NCBI GenBank assembly: GCA_020718525.1
Contig: DYRX01000164.1
Span: 1 to 9,490 of the forward strand
From: Victivallis vadensis
Lineage (GTDB): Bacteria; Verrucomicrobiota; Lentisphaeria; Victivallales; GWF2-50-93
Length of the DNA: 9,490 nt
Reading direction: 5' to 3'
A program made the position numbers and the translations under genes. A model generated the notes under the pieces. That model saw only the letters and a program-made list of their open reading frames with translations, made no database searches and was not told the DNA's origin. Below, piece after piece: positions 1 to 6,676 of this stretch (position 1 is its first letter; each line of letters begins with the position of its first letter).

Positions 1-1739
1 GTAAAAGAGCCTTGCTTCAAGACCTTCAATATCTCCGCAGGACTGGAAAAATTTTCAGGAGGGGTGAACTGCTTCGCCTGAAAGAATGGGGTTCCAGTTT
101 CGAAGCGACGCGGCATGTACAAGGTTCTGTTTTCATAAATCATGAGAAATTTTGAATTCGGAGCTGTTTTTAAGACTGCCTGCATGGACGGCAAGAAATA
201 ATCCCCCTTGCTGGCGGAATGCACATAGTCCGCCCAATTATGCTTCCCTAAAACGAAATCCCATGATTTCCACATGTGGGAAAATATTTTTTGAGGCAAG
301 GATGCGAAGGAAAGAATCAGGGCGGCGGAGACTAGAATTCTTATGAAGGGACTAGCTTGCAGGTGGAGAGAGTGTCCGGCAATAATGTAGAGCAAAACGG
401 CAGGAATGAGAAAAAAACGCGCCTGCTGAGAGGAGAAAAACCAAAAGGCATATTGAAAGAAAAACAAGACGGCAAGAAGGCAGAGCCAGTCTCTTATATT
501 CCTTGTTTTCAGCATCCGGAATACCGAGAACCCGGCCAGACCGCAGACAATTATGAACTGATAGCCGCAGTCTCCATCGTACTGCCCGCCAGGCACAGAA
601 ATCAGGATCGGCGCAAATATAAAGTCTGAAAGCGACTGATTTCCGTATTTCACGCTTCCTATCTTGTGATGATACCTGCTTGATTCGACTGCAGGCCTGT
701 CGTCCGTCGTCAATTCTGAAAAATATGGATGGAAAGGATTTCCGCAAAACACAGCGCTTCTGATGTAGAATGCGCCGCCTACGCAAATGAATGACAATGC
801 GAAAAACAGTATGCCCCTCGACGCGCGGCGCTCAATGGCGGATCTGAAAATTTGGTAGCCAAGAAGCGAGACTCCAGATATGAGGCCCGTCAGCTTGACG
901 GCAGCGGCAATTCCGCACATGAATCCGGGTAAAAGCATTCCCCTTGAAGATCCGCTTTTCTTCATAAGCCTCAGGGCTATCAGAGCGCATAGGAAATTTA
1001 GAAGAATGAAATTCTCCGCATATGCCGCGGATCCGCAAATCATGACGGCAGAGGAAAGATTGAACGCGAGCGAGAGGATTCCTGCATAAATCGGGCGAGC
1101 CTTAAGTCTCAACAGTAAATAAAGAGCCGAGAAGTTCAGCATCCACATGCTCCATACGAGCAGGCGAGGCGAAATAATCCCGCCAAGATAAATTGAGAAC
1201 ATGAAGAGAAACGAAGACGCGCCAGGAAATGCCGAGTATGGATTGTCTCCATAAACCGGAGCAGACTTGTCGGAAAGCCACCTCAGCGGCACGGAAATCT
1301 GATAGACCAATTCATCCCAGGCTATTGGCGGGCAAAGGCTGTTTCCAAGAGAGATGCCTCCAAGGCAGAGAATTGAAAGGATGAAAAAACTGTTCTTTTT
1401 AGCGAAATCGAAGGACTGGCGATAAGATTGATTTTTCCAGGAATGCTCTGCAAGAATTGTCAGAAGCCTTGCGATTGAAATCGCGACAATGGCGTTTCTG
1501 GCAAGACTGCCTCCAAGGCAGGCAAAGATGCCCGATGTCACGATTGCATAAGAAAGTAATGACACGATGTCAAGCCCCAGACAGATGGAAAGAATATTCC
1601 TGAAAAAAGCATGCTTGGGAGGCGGGAATCGGAAAATTGCAAGCGCCTTATCTCCAATCATTTGGGAGATGAGAAAAATGCAGGACACTGACAGGACCGC
1701 AGAAGCGGAGCTTCCCAAGCTAGATATCCATTCCTGCAT
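1..1739 (-). CDS. Membrane glycosyltransferase, GT-C fold (family 39/ArnT-like), partial at left edge
   Basis: I translated this strand by hand: the frame is open from the ATG at 1739 to base 1 with no stop, so 579 codons are visible and the C-terminus lies outside the window. An in-frame TGA at 1745-1743 limits the start; no good Shine-Dalgarno precedes it. The protein has many hydrophobic segments, for example about residues 11-29, 47-70, 117-130, 172-190, 193-210, 309-325, 394-410 and 441-456. An acidic pair in WDELVYQISVPL (residues 141-152) sits in the first large loop, where GT-C enzymes place the catalytic Asp that handles a polyprenyl-phosphate sugar. GIAAAVKLTGL (276-286) and QARFFLIPAVLL (439-450) match recurring family positions. 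The tail after about 485 is soluble. Likely role: transfer of sugar from a lipid carrier to a lipid, glycan or protein outside the cytoplasmic membrane. The acceptor cannot be inferred. A general polytopic membrane protein is the alternative. Confidence 0.8.
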   Translation of the reverse strand, partial: MQEWISSLGSSASAVLSVSCIFLISQMIGDKALAIFRFPPPKHAFFRNILSICLGLDIVSLLSYAIVTSGIFACLGGSLARNAIVAISIARLLTILAEHSWKNQSYRQSFDFAKKNSFFILSILCLGGISLGNSLCPPIAWDELVYQISVPLRWLSDKSAPVYGDNPYSAFPGASSFLFMFSIYLGGIISPRLLVWSMWMLNFSALYLLLRLKARPIYAGILSLAFNLSSAVMICGSAAYAENFILLNFLCALIALRLMKKSGSSRGMLLPGFMCGIAAAVKLTGLISGVSLLGYQIFRSAIERRASRGILFFALSFICVGGAFYIRSAVFCGNPFHPYFSELTTDDRPAVESSRYHHKIGSVKYGNQSLSDFIFAPILISVPGGQYDGDCGYQFIIVCGLAGFSVFRMLKTRNIRDWLCLLAVLFFFQYAFWFFSSQQARFFLIPAVLLYIIAGHSLHLQASPFIRILVSAALILSFASLPQKIFSHMWKSWDFVLGKHNWADYVHSASKGDYFLPSMQAVLKTAPNSKFLMIYENRTLYMPRRFETGTPFFQAKQFTPPENFSSPAEILKVLKQGSF

Positions 1740-1807
1740 ATTCATTTCGAATTTAGATGACTTTGACTTTATTGCGCGACTCTGCATATGTACAATGAGA
1801 GGCGGAA

Positions 1808-1836
1808 AAACTATCATGCATCTTTCTTTCAGTCAA
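1808..1836 (-). promoter_or_regulatory. Candidate sigma-70 promoter for the GT-C gene
   Basis: Read on the minus strand, TTGACT (1836-1831) is followed after 17 bases by TAGTTT (1813-1808). The -35 box is a 5/6 match to consensus and the -10 box only 3/6. It lies about 70 bases upstream of the ATG at 1739, in a gap long enough to need its own promoter. This is a pattern match only. Confidence 0.25.
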
Positions 1837-1879
1837 TTGCAGTGGCGGACTAATTTGAGATAGATTCCCGGAATGTCTC

Positions 1880-1899
1880 GGTACCGGAATCGGGATCGG
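1880..1899. repeat. Short degenerate hexamer repeat
   Basis: GGTACC, GGAATC and GGGATC follow each other directly (1880-1885, 1886-1891, 1892-1897), then GGA, giving a six-base period of the form GG-N-A-Y-C. The block is flanked by A-rich DNA and lies in the gap between infA and the GT-C gene. It resembles degraded simple-sequence debris, not a regulatory site. It is too short to exclude chance. Confidence 0.4.
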
Positions 1900-1959
1900 A
1901 AAAAAATGAATATTGAACTGAAGAAAATTGGAGAGACCTTGCCCGGAACTGCAAAATCC

Positions 1960-1972
1960 TGATTGCAAATCA
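1960..1972. other. Small hairpin downstream of infA
   Basis: TGATT (1960-1964) and AATCA (1968-1972) are a perfect 5-bp inverted repeat around a 3-base loop, about 38 bases past the infA stop on the minus strand. On that strand it is followed by GGATTTTGC, which has only four T's, so it is at best a weak terminator for the adk-map-infA operon. No rpmJ-like reading frame follows infA in the gap 1740-2009. Confidence 0.25.
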
Positions 1973-2009
1973 AAGGAGATGACTCATAATGAGAGAAAGA
2001 GAAGTATCC

Positions 2010-2225
2010 TTATTTCTTTCTGAATGTGATCCGGCCCTTGGAGAGGTCGTATGGAGACATTTCCATCATGACGACATCTCCGGGCAGAATGCGGATGAAG
2101 TTCAGCCTCATCTTGCCGCTGATATGGGCAAGAACCATGTGGCCGTTTTCAAGTTCGACTCTGAACATTGTGTTCGGGAGCAGTTCTCTCACGGTACCTT
2201 CGACTGTCAGTACATCTTTGGCCAA
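2010..2225 (-). CDS. infA: Translation initiation factor IF-1
   Basis: IF-1 is a single OB-fold protein that binds the A site of the 30S subunit during initiation together with IF-2 and IF-3. The 71-residue product matches the family along its whole length: EGTVRELLPNTMFRVELENG at 9-28, VLAHISGKMR at 31-40, FIRILPGD at 43-50, and the C-terminal SPYDLSKGRITFR at 57-69. Family members are normally about 72 residues. The start is TTG at 2225-2223. This gives the canonical MAKD N-terminus and is preceded, after 7 bases, by a perfect GGAGG (complement of 2233-2237). An ATG further upstream at 2312 would add 29 residues foreign to the family and is rejected. The gene overlaps the end of map by 19 bases, so the two are probably translationally coupled. 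Confidence 0.96.
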   Translation of the reverse strand: MAKDVLTVEGTVRELLPNTMFRVELENGHMVLAHISGKMRLNFIRILPGDVVMMEMSPYDLSKGRITFRKK

Positions 2226-2977
2226 GTCAAAACCTCCGGTTCGTTTTCTGTTACAAGAATCATATGCTCGAAATGAGCAGATCTTTTTCCGTCTCGAGTC
2301 CGCACCGTCCATCCGTCCGGATCTGTTGACACGGCGTGGGTGCCAAGATTGAACATCGGCTCAATCGCCAAGGTCATGCCCGGCTTCAGCATGACAGTTT
2401 TTTTCCCGAGCACATAGTTTGGAATTTCAGGGGGCTCGTGGAGTTCGACGCCACAGCCATGTCCGACATACTCGCGGACGATTCCGAACCTTGCGCTTCT
2501 GGCTATTTTTTCGATGGTCATGCTTATGTCCGAAACCCTCATTCCAGATTTTGCGGAAGAAATCCCGGCATCGAGAGCCTCCCTGGTGATCCGCAGGAGC
2601 CTGGCGGTCTCCTGATCTGTGTCGCCACCGATCACAAAGCTTGTCGCTGTGTCGCCAATAAAACCCCCGAGGTTTATCCCCACGTCAATGCTCACCAAGT
2701 CGCCGAGCGAAAAAAAACGTTCCCTGGAGCCTATTCCATGCACTACTTCATCGTTCATTGATATGCATATCTGGCCAGGGAAGCCTCTGTAGCCGAGAAA
2801 TGCGCTCCTTGCGCCGGCGGAGGCAATCATCGCCCCTGCCATCAGATCGAAATCCTTCGAACTCATGCCCGGCGCCGCAAGACCGCGCAATTTCTCCCTG
2901 ATCTCGGCGGCCAGGGCGGCGGCTTTTCTTATTCCGTCAATCTCATCCGGACTGTGGACTATCGAATCTTTCTTCAA
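2207..2977 (-). CDS. map: Methionine aminopeptidase, type I
   Basis: This enzyme removes the initiator methionine from nascent proteins in the cytoplasm using two divalent metal ions. The 256-residue product has the usual type I length and all five metal ligands: D98 (VSIDVG), D109 (IGDTATSF), H173 (YVGHGCG), E206 (LAIEPMF) and E237 (AHFEHMI). The substrate-binding histidines H80 (NDEVVHGIG) and H180 (ELHEPPEIPNY) are also present. There is no N-terminal zinc-finger or SH3-binding extension. The start codon is TTG at 2977-2975; it overlaps the adk stop TGA in TTGA, and no ATG is available nearby that would keep the conserved HSPDEIDGIRKA start. A GGGG about 8 bases upstream may serve as ribosome-binding site. 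It is the middle gene of adk-map-infA. Confidence 0.96.
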   Translation of the reverse strand: MKKDSIVHSPDEIDGIRKAAALAAEIREKLRGLAAPGMSSKDFDLMAGAMIASAGARSAFLGYRGFPGQICISMNDEVVHGIGSRERFFSLGDLVSIDVGINLGGFIGDTATSFVIGGDTDQETARLLRITREALDAGISSAKSGMRVSDISMTIEKIARSARFGIVREYVGHGCGVELHEPPEIPNYVLGKKTVMLKPGMTLAIEPMFNLGTHAVSTDPDGWTVRTRDGKRSAHFEHMILVTENEPEVLTWPKMY

Positions 2978-3627
2978 TTAAGAACCCCGAGGAGAGCAGG
3001 ATATGAAATTTTCTTTTCCTGGCCGGCGTCAATGACCGCGAGCAGGGCTCTTGTCTTGTAGTAGGGAATCAGGGGAGCTGTCTGCTCGCTATAGACCTTG
3101 AGTCTGTATGCCGCCTTCTCGATAGTGTCGTCTGGTCTCTGCAAAAGAGAGCCTCCGCATTTGTCGCATACGCCATTCTTTTTCGGCGGGCTGAAAACTT
3201 TGTTGAAATTCGCCTTGCATTTGTCGCAGATGACTCTCTCGCTGATTCTTTTTATCAGGAGGTCTTCGGACGCCTCGAAGAGAACGACCTTGTCAATCTT
3301 TCTGGAGACCTTGGCGAGGGATTTTTCAAGCAGTTCCGCCTGATTGAGGGTGCGTGGGAATCCGTCGAGTATGAAACCGTTGGCGCAGTCGTCCTTCGTG
3401 AGTCTCGATGCGACCATGCCTGCGACTATCTCGTCGGGAACAAGCCCCCCGCTCGTCACAAATTCCTTCGCCTTTCTACCGAGCTCGGTGCCATTCTTGA
3501 TTTCATCCCTGAGTATGTCGCCTGTCGAGATGTGGACAAGGCCAAACTCCTCGGCAAGCATGTCTGCCAAAGTTCCCTTGCCTGCTCCAGGCGCACCAAG
3601 AAATATCAGATTCCTTCTGCTGATCAT
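2974..3627 (-). CDS. adk: Adenylate kinase, long form with zinc-binding LID
   Basis: Catalyses ATP + AMP = 2 ADP in the cytoplasm. The 217-residue product has the P-loop GAPGAGKGT (11-19), the AMP-binding STGD (34-37), DGFPRT (88-93) and LQRPDD in the lid. The lid has four cysteines in CDKC (134-137) and CDKC (154-157), the Cys4 structural zinc site seen in many Gram-positive and some Gram-negative adenylate kinases. Two in-frame ATGs lie 6 bases apart. The one at 3627 is preferred because AAGGAG (complement of 3636-3641) is 8 bases upstream of it but only 2 bases upstream of the ATG at 3633; the latter would add two residues. The stop TGA overlaps the map TTG start, and adk is the first gene of the operon. 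In many bacteria secY lies just upstream; here the upstream gene is divergent and unrelated. Confidence 0.97.
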   Translation of the reverse strand: MISRRNLIFLGAPGAGKGTLADMLAEEFGLVHISTGDILRDEIKNGTELGRKAKEFVTSGGLVPDEIVAGMVASRLTKDDCANGFILDGFPRTLNQAELLEKSLAKVSRKIDKVVLFEASEDLLIKRISERVICDKCKANFNKVFSPPKKNGVCDKCGGSLLQRPDDTIEKAAYRLKVYSEQTAPLIPYYKTRALLAVIDAGQEKKISYPALLGVLN

Positions 3628-3656
3628 TAGCATGTCTCCTTATGATTTGGGCGGAC

Positions 3657-3684
3657 AATATATCATGCTCTGAGCGGAAATAAA
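3657..3684 (-). promoter_or_regulatory. Candidate promoter of adk-map-infA
   Basis: On the minus strand TTTATT (3684-3679) is followed after 16 bases by TATATT (3662-3657), a 5/6 match to the -10 consensus with a weak -35. It would give a leader of about 20-25 bases to the adk start. The next gene upstream is divergent, so a promoter must lie in this gap. The exact boxes are a guess from pattern. Confidence 0.3.
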
Positions 3685-3723
3685 GAGCTCCTGCTCATTT
3701 AGGATGAAAATTTACGTGCCGAC

Positions 3724-3872
3724 GGGCAATCAATATTGCGCCTTGATTGTGCAGTCAGAGGAATTTATCGGGACATTTACAGGAAAAATATGCAATGTCT
3801 GATGATTTCACAAAACCGCGAAATGTGCGGAACACAGAAGTCTAAAGAAGTTCTAACATTGGCAAGCTTGCC
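3724..3872. other. Divergent intergenic region with several small inverted repeats
   Basis: Three elements stand out between adk and the substrate-binding protein gene: GCAAT/ATTGC around CAAT (3726-3739), GACATT/AATGTC (3772-3777 with 3794-3799), and the perfect 12-base palindrome GGCAAGCTTGCC (3861-3872), which ends 29 bases before the ATG at 3902. The last is the best candidate for an operator of the downstream transporter pair, but its sequence does not match a Pho box or another binding site I recognise. Each could be chance; no convincing -35/-10 pair was found for the plus-strand genes. Confidence 0.3.
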
Positions 3873-3901
3873 TTATCTGCCTTCAAAGGGGACATTCCAG
3901 A

Positions 3902-5029
3902 ATGAAACAAACGGGGTGTCATATGAAGATCCGTGCTTTGCCTCTCGTCTTGGCGTCCTTTCTTCTTATCCTGGCGGGAGCCTGTTCCAGACAGGGCGCG
4001 GATGCGAAGCGGCTCTCTGTCTGCACCTCGCTCGATGAAGACGAGGTTTTTCTTCAGCTTGTCGAGTTCAAGAGATACTATCCCGATGTGAAGCTGGACG
4101 TCTCCTTCATAGACGAGGGAGACCTTCTTGACGCGCTAAACTTGCCTGAGGAGCAGAAACCCGACATTGCATGGGGATTTTCCACTGTCAATCTGGAGAT
4201 TGCAAGAAAAAGGGGTTTACTGCGGCCGTTTGCGCCTGACAACATCGAGAAATTGTCGAAAGATTTCTATGACGGGTCAGGGAAGGAGCCGCACTGGGTT
4301 GGCATGCGAATTTTTCTCAACTGCTTTGCGTCCGGCGAATACAGCCTCAACCGCTGGCCCTTCGAACTGCCCTACAGCTATGAGGATCTGCTCCAGGCTA
4401 AAATCAGGAATGGTATCATCATGCCGGATCCTCTCAGTACGGGTACAGGCTTCATGTTCGTAAGCGTGGTTCTTCAGGAATTTGGCGAGGATGAAGGATG
4501 GAAATACCTGGAGGCGCTGGATAAAGGCGTGGAATACTACACGAGCGATCCGTCAGGACCAGTGAAGGATGCCGGGTGCGGCGACTGTTCTGTGGGGATA
4601 TCATTCTTAGCTCGTGGAATGGCTGAAATTCAAAAAGGCGCCCCGATACTTGTGACAGTTCCCGACAAGGTGGCTTGGACCATGGAGGCAAATGCGCTCG
4701 TTGAAAAGAGCCGGACAAATCCTGCGGCTAAGGCATTTCTCGACTGGGCGGTCAGCGCGACGATGATGAGAATCTACGCGAGAAAATTCACAGCCGTCGC
4801 GCTCGAGGGCATGAAATGCATGGAAATTGCCGAATACACGAGAGAAAAGGTCGCCGACGCCAGAAAGATCATGGGAAAAAACGACATAGAATGGGCTTCT
4901 GAAAACAAGGAGCGCATACTCGCGGAATGGAAAAAAAGATTCGGATCCAAACTGGTATTTGAGTCTCAGACCAATTTCAAGCCGTTGCGCGACAAGAAGA
5001 AGGACAAAATCAACAGTCTCTGCAAGTGA
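3902..5029 (+). CDS. Periplasmic substrate-binding lipoprotein (iron/2-aminoethylphosphonate class)
   Basis: The product, 375 residues from this start, begins with a hydrophobic signal segment (about residues 11-27) ending in LAGAC with Cys28, a somewhat weak lipobox, so it is probably a lipid-anchored periplasmic protein. The mature part resembles type 2 binding proteins of the FbpA/AfuA/PhnS group: LSVCTSLDEDEVFLQLVEFK (38-57), PDIAWGFST (87-95), MPDPLSTGTGFMF (174-186), VGISFLARG (231-239) and an AKAFLDWAVS block (266-275). The substrate is not readable from sequence; ferric iron, phosphonates and phosphate esters are all known in this group. A CxxC pair (C226, C229) lies just before VGISF and is unusual. 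An internal ATG at 3923 (M8) has its own GGGGTG and gives a tidier signal peptide; it is equally plausible. A PiT-type phosphate transporter gene follows 7 bases after the stop, with no ABC partners nearby. The C-terminus is lysine-rich. Confidence 0.8.
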   Translation: MKQTGCHMKIRALPLVLASFLLILAGACSRQGADAKRLSVCTSLDEDEVFLQLVEFKRYYPDVKLDVSFIDEGDLLDALNLPEEQKPDIAWGFSTVNLEIARKRGLLRPFAPDNIEKLSKDFYDGSGKEPHWVGMRIFLNCFASGEYSLNRWPFELPYSYEDLLQAKIRNGIIMPDPLSTGTGFMFVSVVLQEFGEDEGWKYLEALDKGVEYYTSDPSGPVKDAGCGDCSVGISFLARGMAEIQKGAPILVTVPDKVAWTMEANALVEKSRTNPAAKAFLDWAVSATMMRIYARKFTAVALEGMKCMEIAEYTREKVADARKIMGKNDIEWASENKERILAEWKKRFGSKLVFESQTNFKPLRDKKKDKINSLCK

Positions 5030-5036
5030 GGAAAAA

Positions 5037-6554
5037 ATGGAACATGGAGTGGTCTTCATCGTGCTCGGGTGTCTGGCGGCCTTTTTCATGGCCTTCAACA
5101 ATGGCGCAAACGACATAGCGAACGCCTTCGCATCGGCCGTCGGATCGCGTGCGATAACGATGCGCACCGCTATTTTCATCGGCGGGGCGGTCACCTTTCT
5201 AGGAGCCCTGCTACTAGGCGGAAATGTCGCTGTCAAACTGGTTTCCGGCCTAGTGCCGCCCTCGACCTTCGGGAACGCCGAGGAATATGTCATCGCAATG
5301 ATTACCGTCCTGCTGGCATCTGGGACTTTTGTCCTCATCTCCACCCTCACGTCTCTTCCTGTAAGCTCTTCGCACGCAATTGTCGGCAGTCTGACCGGAA
5401 TAAGCGTAATGATATCAGGCTGGGAGACAATACAATGGAATGTCATTGCACAAATTGCGCTTGCCTGGATCGTCTCACCGCTTATCGCCGCCTTTCTAGC
5501 CTTCCTCCTCTCGGTTTTTATAGAGGGCTTTGTCGTTGGCAAAAGTGAGAAGGGTGTCGTCAAGAGAGTGAAATTCTGGCTTCCGATCGTTATTGCCGTG
5601 ACCGTAGTCGGAGGGATTTTTGCTCTGGCTACTCTGACCAGCCTGAAATCAAGCCTTGGGATTGACGCAGATCAATTTTTTTCAGGGAAAACTGTTGACG
5701 AAAGGATAGAAAGGCAGAAGAGCAGAGCGCACAAACTGCAGTATGAGACGACCAAGATCAGAATTTTGGCGGACAAGATAGACTCCGAACTTGACAGGGA
5801 CGGGATGAAGAATCAGGACAAGATGCTCGAGCAGTCCAGGGAGATAAAAAAAGTGTCCGGGGAGCTGGGCGTGGCGGCGGACAATCTCACCGTCGAGTTC
5901 CTTGGCAAGTCTCCCGCCTTTTTCTATGCGGAGCGCTGGCATGTCCTGATTATTTGCCTGGTCCTTCTGATTCCGGTTTATTTTCAGTGCAGGTGGTTCA
6001 TACATAAATGGCTTGCACACTGCGAGGATACTCCAACAGGAGTACAGCACGCATTTAGAAATCTGCAGATTGGCACATCGTGCTATGTCGCATTCGCAAT
6101 CGGTTCCAACGATGTTGCAAACAGCATCAGCCCTGTTCTTGCAATATGCCTGGTCGTGGCGGCGAATGGAATTCCAGACACCTTCGACGCCTCGATGCCG
6201 CTCTGGATCCTGGTGCTGGGCGGCGTTGCAATGGCGACAGGCATAACACTGCTCGGCAACAGGGTCATGAAGACGCTCGGCGAGGGCATCACCAAGATCA
6301 ACAACGCGCGTGGCTTCTGCATAGATTTCGCCGTCGCAACAAGCGTCGTCGGAGCATCCGCCCTAGGAATGCCGGTAAGCACCACTCATGCCGCGACGGG
6401 TGCCGTCACCGGCTCTGGTCTGTCGCAGGACGGAGTAAAATCCATCCAGCTATCAGTTTTGGGAAGAATCGTAGTCGGATGGATTGTTACCATTCCAATA
6501 TCTCTGATTATAACATTCGTCTACTTCAAAATCATGAAGGCGATATTCATGTGA
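5037..6554 (+). CDS. PiT-family inorganic phosphate transporter
   Basis: A secondary transporter of the inner membrane that takes up inorganic phosphate (or metal-phosphate) coupled to protons or sodium. The 505-residue product has the inverted PiT/PHO-4 duplication: GANDIANAFASAVGS (23-37) with LPVSSSHAIVG (107-117) in the first half, and GSNDVANSISPV (356-367) with MPVSTTHAATG (445-455) in the second. About ten hydrophobic segments are visible. A charged stretch at about 205-285, rich in Lys, Glu, Asp and Arg and probably helical, separates the halves. The start ATG at 5037 is chosen because GAGG lies 5 bases upstream and the protein then begins directly with the first membrane segment; a longer frame back to 4959 overlaps the previous gene and adds a non-homologous Arg-rich piece. 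It is likely cotranscribed with the binding-protein gene. Coupling ion and direct cooperation with that protein are unknown. Confidence 0.93.
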   Translation: MEHGVVFIVLGCLAAFFMAFNNGANDIANAFASAVGSRAITMRTAIFIGGAVTFLGALLLGGNVAVKLVSGLVPPSTFGNAEEYVIAMITVLLASGTFVLISTLTSLPVSSSHAIVGSLTGISVMISGWETIQWNVIAQIALAWIVSPLIAAFLAFLLSVFIEGFVVGKSEKGVVKRVKFWLPIVIAVTVVGGIFALATLTSLKSSLGIDADQFFSGKTVDERIERQKSRAHKLQYETTKIRILADKIDSELDRDGMKNQDKMLEQSREIKKVSGELGVAADNLTVEFLGKSPAFFYAERWHVLIICLVLLIPVYFQCRWFIHKWLAHCEDTPTGVQHAFRNLQIGTSCYVAFAIGSNDVANSISPVLAICLVVAANGIPDTFDASMPLWILVLGGVAMATGITLLGNRVMKTLGEGITKINNARGFCIDFAVATSVVGASALGMPVSTTHAATGAVTGSGLSQDGVKSIQLSVLGRIVVGWIVTIPISLIITFVYFKIMKAIFM

Positions 6555-6676
6555 CGCTGTTGCGAAATAACTTTGCCATTTGCCGCGGGTGCAAGATTAT
6601 CAATTTCAAGGAATGAGGAATGCGCATATCGAGATATCTAAATGACGGATGACTCCGAAAGTGATAATCTGCCGCC

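Noticed and set aside
400..412. Possible frameshift at a seven-base A/T run in the GT-C gene
   Set aside because: A recount of the run (seven A's on the plus strand) keeps the frame open on both sides, with a sensible GT-C tail continuing to base 1.
352..786. 144-codon minus frame rich in Arg, Ser and Cys
   Set aside because: It is in a different phase from the continuous 579-codon membrane-protein frame that covers the same bases and reads through without a stop.
1989..2276. Plus-strand frame preceded by AAAGGAG
   Set aside because: The ribosome-binding site looks good, but the frame is antisense to infA and the end of map and shows no recognisable protein feature.
2336..2761. 141-codon plus-strand frame
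   Set aside because: It is antisense to map, which has all its metal ligands in place.
3736..4038. 100-codon plus-strand frame running into the binding-protein gene
   Set aside because: It is in another phase, lacks a ribosome-binding site, and its end overlaps the signal peptide region of a better supported gene.
4607..5563. 318-codon open frame on the minus strand
   Set aside because: It lies antisense to the binding-protein and PiT genes, both supported by family motifs in frame; it shows no family motif and no ribosome-binding site was identified.
6080..6616. 178-codon plus-strand frame
   Set aside because: It overlaps the C-terminal half of the PiT gene in another phase and consists of His/Arg/Gln-rich shadow translation.
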